Below, piece by piece: positions 1 through 7,016 of a stretch of DNA of 64,000 nucleotides. Position 1 is the first letter of the stretch; each line of letters starts with the position of its first letter. The position numbers and the translations under genes are program-made. The stretch is taken from NCBI GenBank assembly GCA_943788345.1, contig CALSPX010000015.1, positions 112,084 through 176,083 of the forward strand. The letters run 5' to 3'. Source of the DNA: Ascidiaceihabitans sp023955215. GTDB taxonomy: Bacteria; Pseudomonadota; Alphaproteobacteria; Rhodobacterales; Rhodobacteraceae. Under the pieces are notes generated by a model that was not told the origin of the DNA, made no database searches, and was given only the letters and a program-made list of their open reading frames with translations.

Positions 1-1164
1 ACCAGAATGGCGGGCAAGCGTGGAGATCAGCCTGTCGACACAGGTTTCATTGTTTTCAACTATGCAAATTATCCACACATGGCGGAGCTATTCGCTGAGT
101 TGAACGTACCAGTTGTAAAGTCAAACATGAGTTTTGGTGCCTCAATCGGAGGTGGTCGCCTAGAATATGGGCTGGCCAGCCTGGATGCACTATTTGCGCA
201 ACGTATGAATGCTGTGAATCCAAAATTTTTGGGCATGGTGCGCGATATTTTACGGTTTAATAAAAACGCGCTTGAGGTGGCGAAAGACCGCACAATCACT
301 GTCTCGCAGTTTTTGGAAAAATTGGGCACTGGTGCTTGGTTTCGTGATTATTATCTGTTGCCACTATCGGGCGCGATTTGGTCGACGCCAACGCAAAAAA
401 TTATGGATTTCCCAGCGCACGCGATGATCCAGTTTTTCGAGAACCATGCGCTTTTGAACACAACTGGACAGCACCAATGGTACACCGTTGATGGTGGTTC
501 AGTTGAATATGTTCGTCGGCTCGAAGCAGCACTTTTAAGCCGCGGAGTGGATATTAGAGTGAATTCACCGGTCCAATCGGTACGCCGTGATGGAGGCGGT
601 GTTCAGGTTAAAGCTGTGGGCGGTGAATGGGAGGCCTTTGATCAAGTAATCTTTGGGACGCACTCGGATGATACACTGGCCTTGTTGGCTGACCCAACGG
701 ATGAAGAACAGGCGGCATTAGGTGCGATCAAATATCAACCAAATGAGGTTACGCTGCACGCTGACGAAAGCATCATGCCAAAGCGGCGGCAAACATGGTC
801 GTCTTGGGTTTATACTGAAGATGAAAAAGGGACTGGTGATCAAATTGATCTGACCTATTGGATGAATTCACTTCAGCCGATCCCAATGGACGATCCACAC
901 TTTGTGACGTTGAATACAAAGCGAACCATCCGCGAAGAGCTGATCTATGATCAGGTGACGCTTCGCCATCCAGTTTATGATCTCGCGGCCCTTGCGGCGC
1001 AAGAAAAAGTGCGTGCGATGAATGGTGCAAACAGCACATGGTTTACGGGGGCTTGGTTGCGTCACGGGTTCCATGAAGACGGTCTTGAAAGTGCCGTCAC
1101 TGTTGCGGATGCGATCATGAAGAAATGTACGGAATGTGAACTATCTCGTGAGAAACACTGTTGA
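1..1164 (+). CDS. FAD-dependent amine-oxidase-like protein (COG2907), 5' truncated
   Basis: The gene is cut by the window start; the reading frame is open from base 1, so the N-terminal FAD-binding glycine motif lies upstream. The visible part carries the VDTGFIVFN stretch and a C-terminal TGAWLRHGFHEDGLESA segment typical of the COG2907 predicted NAD/FAD-binding amine oxidase family. It overlaps the next gene by 29 bases and heads a five-gene co-directional set (DUF1365, MFS, DUF3833, SDR). In Rhodobacter sphaeroides a gene set of this composition belongs to the RpoE-ChrR singlet-oxygen regulon and is linked to fatty-acid modification; that link is from memory of the family, not shown by this sequence. 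Confidence 0.85.
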   Translation, partial: TRMAGKRGDQPVDTGFIVFNYANYPHMAELFAELNVPVVKSNMSFGASIGGGRLEYGLASLDALFAQRMNAVNPKFLGMVRDILRFNKNALEVAKDRTITVSQFLEKLGTGAWFRDYYLLPLSGAIWSTPTQKIMDFPAHAMIQFFENHALLNTTGQHQWYTVDGGSVEYVRRLEAALLSRGVDIRVNSPVQSVRRDGGGVQVKAVGGEWEAFDQVIFGTHSDDTLALLADPTDEEQAALGAIKYQPNEVTLHADESIMPKRRQTWSSWVYTEDEKGTGDQIDLTYWMNSLQPIPMDDPHFVTLNTKRTIREELIYDQVTLRHPVYDLAALAAQEKVRAMNGANSTWFTGAWLRHGFHEDGLESAVTVADAIMKKCTECELSREKHC

Positions 1165-1909
1165 TCATATCAACGCTGTGACGTTCCACAGTCGTAAAGG
1201 CGAGGTCAAAAACGCCTTTCGATATTCGATCGACTACGTTCTTCTTGACGCGGATGCGCCAACTCGTACCCCTGGATTATTCGCGCGCAATGGGCGTGGG
1301 GTCATAGCGTTAAACGATTTGGATCATGGCGGTGTTCCAAAGGACGGCCGCGGCAGCACATGGGTTCGCAAAGTGCTTGAAGCGCACAAAGTGACTGGCG
1401 TCGCAAGAATTGAAATTCTAGCGCAACCCAAAGTTTTAGGTCACGTATTTAACCCGGTTAGTTTTTGGCTTTGCCGCAATGCCGCCGATGACATGATTGC
1501 TGTCATTGCGGAGGTGTCTAACACCTTTGGCGATCGCCATTCATACTTGTTACACCATCCAGATCTACGCCCAATTCTTGCGACAGATCGGTTAAAATCG
1601 ACCAAGCTTATGCATGTATCGCCCTTCCAACCGGTGGAGGGTGGATACGAATTTCGCTTTGATATCCGCGATGACAGAATTGGTGTCTGGATTGACTACA
1701 CCCAAGGCGATGGTGGGGTGATTGCAACGCTGACTGGAACCCGCGCACCGCTTACCAATGGCGCGATCCTTTACATGTTATTGCGCCGTCCCTTTGGGTC
1801 ACGTCGCGTTCTAAGTCTGATCCACTGGCAGGCGTTGAAGTTGTGGTGGAAAAAGGCACGTTTTCGCTCCTGTCCAGAAGCGCCATCCAAAGAGATTTCG
1901 CGCGGATGA
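1136..1909 (+). CDS. DUF1365 domain-containing protein
   Basis: A 257-residue protein with the DUF1365 signature: an N-terminal VDHINAVTFHSRKGEVKNAF block and an internal GHVFNPVSFWLC block. No catalytic mechanism can be read from the sequence. The first ATG is at 1136, inside the end of the preceding oxidase gene; a GTG at 1148 is an alternative that places the conserved start closer to the N terminus. Its stop overlaps the next start (ATGA at 1906-1909), showing translational coupling. In singlet-oxygen operons this family sits next to the flavin oxidase and has been linked to unsaturated/furan fatty-acid formation; this role is inferred here. Confidence 0.85.
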   Translation: MNYLVRNTVDHINAVTFHSRKGEVKNAFRYSIDYVLLDADAPTRTPGLFARNGRGVIALNDLDHGGVPKDGRGSTWVRKVLEAHKVTGVARIEILAQPKVLGHVFNPVSFWLCRNAADDMIAVIAEVSNTFGDRHSYLLHHPDLRPILATDRLKSTKLMHVSPFQPVEGGYEFRFDIRDDRIGVWIDYTQGDGGVIATLTGTRAPLTNGAILYMLLRRPFGSRRVLSLIHWQALKLWWKKARFRSCPEAPSKEISRG

Positions 1910-3159
1910 GCATGTCATCATCACTTATTGAGGTGCGTAACAATAACCTCCCAGCGTATGCTGTTTTTGCTGCGATGTTATCGGCAGCTGGCCTGCCAAT
2001 TTACATCCATGCGCCTAAGTATTTTGTTGATGAATATGGGGTGTCTTTGGCCGCACTGGGTTCAGTATTGTTTGTTTTGCGATTGCTGGACGTTGTTCAA
2101 GACCCGTTGTTCGGGCGTCTGTCCGCACGCTTGGGTCGTCATCGGGGATTTGCGATTTCAATCGCCTGCGTTGTTATGGCGCTGGGAATGCTAGGGCTTT
2201 TTGCTGTCGAGCCGTTGGTGTCACCGTTGGTGTGGTTTGGCTTGATGCTGACGTTGGTTTTTTCGGCGTTTTCCTTCCTGACCATAAACTTTTACGCACA
2301 AGGTGTCGTCACCGCATCATCATTGGGGCAATTCGGTCACTTGCGCTTGGCGCGCTGGCGGGAAAGTGGGGCGCTGTTTGGCGTCTGCATTGCTGCAATT
2401 GCGCCATTGGTTTTTTTATGTTTTATCGATGCACCTTTCGTTGGATTTGCGATTGGGTTTGCTGTTTTGGCTTTGGTTGCTGGCACAATGATGCGGGCTG
2501 AATGGGCGGAAGGCAGGGGTTTGAAATCGGCCAGTTTTCAGACCGTGCTTCAAGACCCGATTGCACGACGTCTGTTGATAATCGCTTTTGTGAATGCGGC
2601 GCCTGTTGCGGTAAGTTCCACGCTGTTTCTGTTTTATGTCGAAGCACGTTTGATGGCTCCGGGAATGGAGGGGCCATTACTACTGTTGTTTTTCCTTTCT
2701 GCAGCATTGTCTGTTCCTTTGTGGGGGGGCTTAGCGGAAAAACTGGGTACCAAGAGCACTCTGATGATTTCGATGACACTTGCGATTGCCGCCTTTGGTT
2801 TTGCGATATTTCTTGGCGCGAGCGATTGGCTTGCTTTTGCGGTTGTATGTGTCGCCTCTGGCGCTGCTTTGGGTGCGGACCTGACGCTGTTGCCTGCAAT
2901 GTTCGCCAAGCGGATGGGAGAGATTTCCCCTGCAGCAACTGAGGGCTTTGGCCTTTGGTCATTTGTCTCGAAATTTACGCTCGCATTCGCTGCCGTCCTG
3001 CTGCTTCCAGCATTGCAGTGGGCTGGCTTTGAAAGTGGTTCAGACAATAACTCTGACCATTCTTTGTTTGTTTTGGCTTTGTTGTACGCGGCTGTGCCGT
3101 GTGTGTTGAAGATTTTTGCTTTGATCCTGTTGGCATTTACTGCCGTTAGTGAGGAATAA
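1906..3159 (+). CDS. MFS transporter (GPH/MFS_2 type)
   Basis: A membrane protein of about 417 residues with roughly 12 hydrophobic segments and a DPLFGRLSARLGRHRG loop after the second helix, as in sugar:cation symporter-like (MFS_2) transporters. The start is taken at 1906 because it forms an ATGA overlap with the DUF1365 stop; the open frame continues upstream to 1843 but that would place a non-hydrophobic extension inside the previous gene. The substrate is unknown. Its place in the flavin oxidase-DUF1365-SDR operon suggests transport or flipping of a lipid-related compound, which is inference. Confidence 0.85.
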   Translation: MSMSSSLIEVRNNNLPAYAVFAAMLSAAGLPIYIHAPKYFVDEYGVSLAALGSVLFVLRLLDVVQDPLFGRLSARLGRHRGFAISIACVVMALGMLGLFAVEPLVSPLVWFGLMLTLVFSAFSFLTINFYAQGVVTASSLGQFGHLRLARWRESGALFGVCIAAIAPLVFLCFIDAPFVGFAIGFAVLALVAGTMMRAEWAEGRGLKSASFQTVLQDPIARRLLIIAFVNAAPVAVSSTLFLFYVEARLMAPGMEGPLLLLFFLSAALSVPLWGGLAEKLGTKSTLMISMTLAIAAFGFAIFLGASDWLAFAVVCVASGAALGADLTLLPAMFAKRMGEISPAATEGFGLWSFVSKFTLAFAAVLLLPALQWAGFESGSDNNSDHSLFVLALLYAAVPCVLKIFALILLAFTAVSEE

Positions 3160-3162
3160 TTT

Positions 3163-3741
3163 ATGAATAGCTTACTCTATGTCCTTCTTGGTGCGGCCCT
3201 AGTGCTTGCCTTGAATGTACTGCGTGGACGATACGCGAGCTTTGTTGCGCAGAGGCCAAGCGACTATGTGAATGGGACAGAGATGTTTGATTTGCGTCAA
3301 CACATGAACGGGCCAATTGCCTGCGAGGGTGTGATCTACGGCCCATTCGGGCGCGTAAGTAGCCGTTTTGTAGGTGCCTTCGAATGTTCTTGGGTGGGCA
3401 ATCAAGGCGTCATGAGTGAAGAGTTTCGCTATGACGATGGATCGGTTCAAAATCGGCGCTGGAGCTTAACAATTGATGAGCACGGCGCGATAAAGGCAAC
3501 GGCACCAGACGTTGTTGGCGAAGGCGAAGGCCATCAGGTCGGTTCATCAGTTCAATTGAAATACCGCCTTCGACTGCCTGAAAGTGCTGGTGGTCACGTC
3601 TTGAACACTGTGGATTGGATGTATCTTGCACCCAACGGTTCAATCGTAAATCGGTCCCAATTTCGCAAATTTGGTATTCAAGTTGCTGAGCTTGTCGCGA
3701 CTATGCGACCAGCCCATATTGAATTGAAGGATGCGGTATAA
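3163..3741 (+). CDS. DUF3833 domain-containing protein
   Basis: A 192-residue protein with one N-terminal hydrophobic helix (about residues 3-20) that anchors it or serves as an uncleaved signal, followed by a beta-rich DUF3833 domain with the GPIACEGVIYGPFGRVSSRF segment and an acidic-aromatic middle (EEFRYDDGS). It starts 3 bases after the MFS stop and its stop overlaps the next start (TAATG), so it is in the same operon. The molecular function is unknown; the family keeps company with the DUF1365/MFS/SDR set in Rhodobacteraceae. Confidence 0.85.
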   Translation: MNSLLYVLLGAALVLALNVLRGRYASFVAQRPSDYVNGTEMFDLRQHMNGPIACEGVIYGPFGRVSSRFVGAFECSWVGNQGVMSEEFRYDDGSVQNRRWSLTIDEHGAIKATAPDVVGEGEGHQVGSSVQLKYRLRLPESAGGHVLNTVDWMYLAPNGSIVNRSQFRKFGIQVAELVATMRPAHIELKDAV

Positions 3742-4472
3742 TGCGCGAATGGCAGGGAAAACGGTATTGGTTGGTTGGTGCAAGTGATGGGTTAGGTGCG
3801 GCACTGGCACAAATCATGAGCCGCTCTGGTGCAGAGGTGATCTTGTCCGCGCGTTCCGAAGATAAGTTGGCCGAAGTCGTCGCGGCTCTGCCCGGTAAAG
3901 CTAGCTATCAGGTGATGGACATCGCCGACGACGTAAGCGTGAAGGCGGCTGCAGCTGCGGTCGGTGATATTGATGGGCTTGTTCTTTTGGCTGGTGTCTA
4001 TTGGCCTTTCGGTGCCCAAGCATGGAATGCGGACCAGGCGACTGCGATGGTGGACATCAACTTCACCGGCTACGTGCGTGTTCTGGGTCAAGTCGTGCCA
4101 AAGTTAGTTGCAAAGGACGATGGACACGTGGTTATCACATCCAGCCTAACAGGATTTCGCGGATTGCCGCGATCAATCGGTTACACAGCATCCAAGGCGG
4201 CAACGATGTCACTGGCCGAATGCATGTATGCAGATCTGCGCAAGACAGGCGTAAAAGTTCAGATCGCGAACCCGGGCTTTATCAAAACGCAACTGACGGC
4301 CAAGAACGATTTCAAGATGCCGTTCATCATGGAACCCGAGATTGCGGCACGAGAGATGTTTGAGCATATGAACGACACTGCATTCAAGAAAAGCTTCCCG
4401 CATTTCTTTTCGCTGTTGTTCAGGGGCAGCCAGTTTTTACCAGACTGGCTCTACTACCGAATTTTCAGCTGA
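3741..4472 (+). CDS. SDR family NAD(P)-dependent oxidoreductase
   Basis: A 243-residue classical short-chain dehydrogenase. The nucleotide-binding motif GASDGLGAALA is at residues 13-23 and the catalytic triad is visible as TSSLTG (Ser) followed by YTASKAA (Tyr and Lys). It is the last gene of the five-gene operon, joined to DUF3833 by a one-base overlap. It ends 7 bases before the stop of the convergent saccharopine dehydrogenase gene. The substrate cannot be read from the sequence; by context a lipid aldehyde, alcohol or ketone is plausible. Confidence 0.88.
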   Translation: MREWQGKRYWLVGASDGLGAALAQIMSRSGAEVILSARSEDKLAEVVAALPGKASYQVMDIADDVSVKAAAAAVGDIDGLVLLAGVYWPFGAQAWNADQATAMVDINFTGYVRVLGQVVPKLVAKDDGHVVITSSLTGFRGLPRSIGYTASKAATMSLAECMYADLRKTGVKVQIANPGFIKTQLTAKNDFKMPFIMEPEIAAREMFEHMNDTAFKKSFPHFFSLLFRGSQFLPDWLYYRIFS

Positions 4473-4479
4473 TTAGATT

Positions 4480-5532
4480 TCAGGGTACCTTGGTGTGCTC
4501 CAAATAGATCTTTTTCGCACGACCCCAAACGCCAGTCTCCAAATCAAGTAGCTCCATCAATGAAGGTAGCAATTGCGCAGCATAATTCTGAGAGCTTTCG
4601 TTTGGAAGCATGGATGGCAGGTTGTCGATTGCTGTTACATCCAATGGAGGGTTGTCATGGACACGCAAAGCAGGCTGAGCCCATGTTGTCGTTCGATCAT
4701 ATACCTTTACGGGCGAAAAGGCGCTGTCAGGATCGCAGGCAATATCACCGATGACTGTGAGTTGACGAGGCGTGGTTATGGCTGTCTTGGGGACGAACAC
4801 GGGGGTGCCGGGCGCTGCAAGTATACAGTTAAAGAAGATGTCGTGCTGAAGGACCTCAGGGAATGGCCCGCCGCTTGCGGTTTCTGGCAGATCCCATTTT
4901 GTTGTGGTCACACCAAGCTGGGCGCATAGGTCGGATGCACCTGTGCCCACACGACCCAATGCGCCGATTACTAGGGCACTTGGCATTGACGTCACATTCA
5001 CTAGATCGCTTTGCAAGTCGGCAACCAAAGCCGCGGAATTTGGATAGGTGCCAACGGCATCTACACGCTTACCAGATTGTTGTGCAGCCCAGCATTTCAA
5101 CGCAACAGCCGCGCCAGCGTAGCCGGCCCAATAACCGAACGCAGCGACACGACGTCCTGTTCCATCGACAAGATATTCAAGGTCATAGAGAGTACCGCCA
5201 CCCGCCGCAAATCTGTGTAGCAATCGCTGACCAGATGGTTGCCCTTTGTAGGCGTGACCAAACATAATATGTTTGTGCCTTAAAGGCGTCCCGTCTTCGG
5301 GAAGTTCTTTCAGACCAAAGATAATCGCATCAAGTGGTGCAGTCGGCCACGTGTTGGAGGGCGCAATGTGGCATCCGGCCTCTTTGTAACCTTGGATTGG
5401 TGTGCACCGGGTTGGGCATTCCTCAACGGTCACCACAATTCCTGCTGTGATCAAAGCTGCGGCACCTTCGGGGCTCAGTCCAACGCGTTCTTCGTTATCG
5501 CGTTGTTCAGCGCGGACCCAAAGATGTGTCAT
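4480..5532 (-). CDS. Saccharopine dehydrogenase (lysine-forming type)
   Basis: A 350-residue protein of the alanine dehydrogenase/PNT-like fold. The N terminus (LWVRAEQRDNEERVGLSPEG) and the GHAYKGQ motif match NAD-dependent saccharopine dehydrogenase (L-lysine forming, Lys1-like). A Rossmann region (ALVIGALGRVGTGA) follows around residue 190. The start at 5532 overlaps the stop of the upstream GST gene by 4 bases (ATGA on the minus strand), so the two are co-translated. In Rhodobacteraceae the enzyme may act in lysine catabolism or a related imino-acid reduction; the direction in vivo is not evident. Confidence 0.85.
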   Translation of the reverse strand: MTHLWVRAEQRDNEERVGLSPEGAAALITAGIVVTVEECPTRCTPIQGYKEAGCHIAPSNTWPTAPLDAIIFGLKELPEDGTPLRHKHIMFGHAYKGQPSGQRLLHRFAAGGGTLYDLEYLVDGTGRRVAAFGYWAGYAGAAVALKCWAAQQSGKRVDAVGTYPNSAALVADLQSDLVNVTSMPSALVIGALGRVGTGASDLCAQLGVTTTKWDLPETASGGPFPEVLQHDIFFNCILAAPGTPVFVPKTAITTPRQLTVIGDIACDPDSAFSPVKVYDRTTTWAQPALRVHDNPPLDVTAIDNLPSMLPNESSQNYAAQLLPSLMELLDLETGVWGRAKKIYLEHTKVP

Positions 5533-6146
5533 GTCAGTATGCCGAGTTCACGGATTTTCTTGACGGATGCGCGGGTTTCCATGGCTGCCATATGCGCGGT
5601 GAGTTTCGGGTAATTTTTGACCTCAACGCCATCGCCTGGAAGCCAAGTGCACACGTTAAATAAATAGATGTCGGCGACACAGAAGGTATCGCCCAGAATG
5701 AAGGGACCCTGCAAACATTCGTCTTCAATGTAGCTGGCTGATGTGGCCATAGTCTGGGGCACTTTTGATGTCATGTCGTCACAACTTTTCTGTTGATCGG
5801 CCCAGCGTGAGCCGCGCATTTTATGTGCGTGGTTCACGTGCATTGTGGAGGCAAGGTAGAACATCACGCTGCGCATTTTGAAGGCTTGCAATGGATCAGA
5901 TGGCACAAGCTTTTTTTCAGGAACAAGGGCTGCGATATATTCGAGCAATGCACCTGTTTCGGTGAGTGCCTTGTCCCCAACGATCAAAGTTGGCACGCGA
6001 CCTTTTGGGTTTTTAGCGAGATAAGCATCACCGGTTTGTTCAGCTTTGGTAAAGTCCACGCCGGTCAATTCATGTCCAAGCCCTGCCTCTTGCAACGCGA
6101 TAGCAACTGACATCGAGATGGTGTTTGGAGCATAAAACAATTGCAT
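5529..6146 (-). CDS. Glutathione S-transferase family protein
   Basis: A 205-residue GST. The N-terminal thioredoxin-like domain contains the substrate/GSH loop NPKGRVPTLIVG followed by LTETGALLEYIA, and the C-terminal helical domain has FILGDTFCVADIYLF with the conserved N-capping Asp. It is 11 bases downstream of the histidine phosphatase gene and overlaps saccharopine dehydrogenase by 4 bases, forming a three-gene reverse operon. The physiological substrate is unknown. Confidence 0.88.
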   Translation of the reverse strand: MQLFYAPNTISMSVAIALQEAGLGHELTGVDFTKAEQTGDAYLAKNPKGRVPTLIVGDKALTETGALLEYIAALVPEKKLVPSDPLQAFKMRSVMFYLASTMHVNHAHKMRGSRWADQQKSCDDMTSKVPQTMATSASYIEDECLQGPFILGDTFCVADIYLFNVCTWLPGDGVEVKNYPKLTAHMAAMETRASVKKIRELGILT

Positions 6147-6157
6147 GATTTGATCCT

Positions 6158-6811
6158 TTAAACGTGTGTTTGTGCGTGGTGCCGTTCGGGTGCTTCGAGG
6201 TGGGGAACTGCATTGAACATCACAGGTGACATTGTTCCGCCGATTGGGTGCAAACGATGGATCGAGCTGTTCATTATGGCAAGAGCTAGATTGGCCATTT
6301 TGACGATATCCAAATCAAGATGTTGACGCATGACCATAGAAATGAGGCCGCCTGATGTGACAACCAATGAGGGGCCAGGGCGTGCAGCAATGTCTTTGAT
6401 CACATCGTTTACACGTGTTTCAAACTCGCTAAAGCGTTCGGGTGCACCTTCAATTTTGTCCTCTTTCCACGCCTCAAAAACGCGAGGTAAGTGATGAACA
6501 AATTCTGATTGTTGAGTTGGCATTGCGAGCCCGTGTTCAGCTTCAAGCGCGGTGGCGAGTGTGAAATATTCAAGCTCATTTAGACGTTCATCACGGATCG
6601 GTTCGAGGCCTGTGGCCATACCATCTGCGGTTTCTGCATGACGGCGCAAAGTGCCTGTATAAAGATTTTGGTGCACTTGGTTTGTGTCGATGAGGTGTTC
6701 ACCCAACCACTTTGCCTGTTGGTGTCCAAGGGCGCTGAGGCGGTCATAACTGGCTTCGTCTGTCGCGGTGGAGTTTGCTTGTCCGTGACGAATGAGGGTG
6801 ATGTGGGACAT
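6158..6811 (-). CDS. Histidine phosphatase family protein
   Basis: About 217 residues. The N-terminal LIRHGQAN motif is the RHG signature of the branch-2/phosphoglycerate-mutase-like histidine phosphatases; later VVTSGGLISMVM carries the weaker second block, although the usual GH dipeptide is replaced by SGG. The start at 6811 is chosen because AAGGA lies a few bases upstream on the minus strand; the open frame continues to 6835. It is the first gene of the reverse operon with the GST and saccharopine dehydrogenase. The substrate is unknown. Confidence 0.85.
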   Translation of the reverse strand: MSHITLIRHGQANSTATDEASYDRLSALGHQQAKWLGEHLIDTNQVHQNLYTGTLRRHAETADGMATGLEPIRDERLNELEYFTLATALEAEHGLAMPTQQSEFVHHLPRVFEAWKEDKIEGAPERFSEFETRVNDVIKDIAARPGPSLVVTSGGLISMVMRQHLDLDIVKMANLALAIMNSSIHRLHPIGGTMSPVMFNAVPHLEAPERHHAQTHV

Positions 6812-6875
6812 GTAGGTTCCTTGTACGGTTTCCAAATGGATAAGTGAGGTCTGCGCGGGTTGGAAGAGGTGGGAC

Positions 6876-6907
6876 GCTCCGCGGGGAGTTTATTTGGTAA
6901 GACGAAG
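6876..6907. repeat. Dispersed intergenic repeat, copy 1
   Basis: This stretch contains GAGTTTATTTGGTAAGA followed by CGAAG. A near-identical copy (one base different) is at 14953-14974, also intergenic. Both copies are preceded by a GC-rich block (CTCCGCGGG here, CCTGCGGCGC there). It lies between the start of the phosphatase and the start of formate dehydrogenase. Confidence 0.6.
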
Positions 6908-7016
6908 TCGGTGACATCGCATGTCTTGGCGTAAATTCGAGTATGAATGTCGCGATTGAGTGTCCGAATTTAGGTCATGGTTTGCTAAAGTGAGCTACAA
7001 TAAGGGGAGGCATAGC

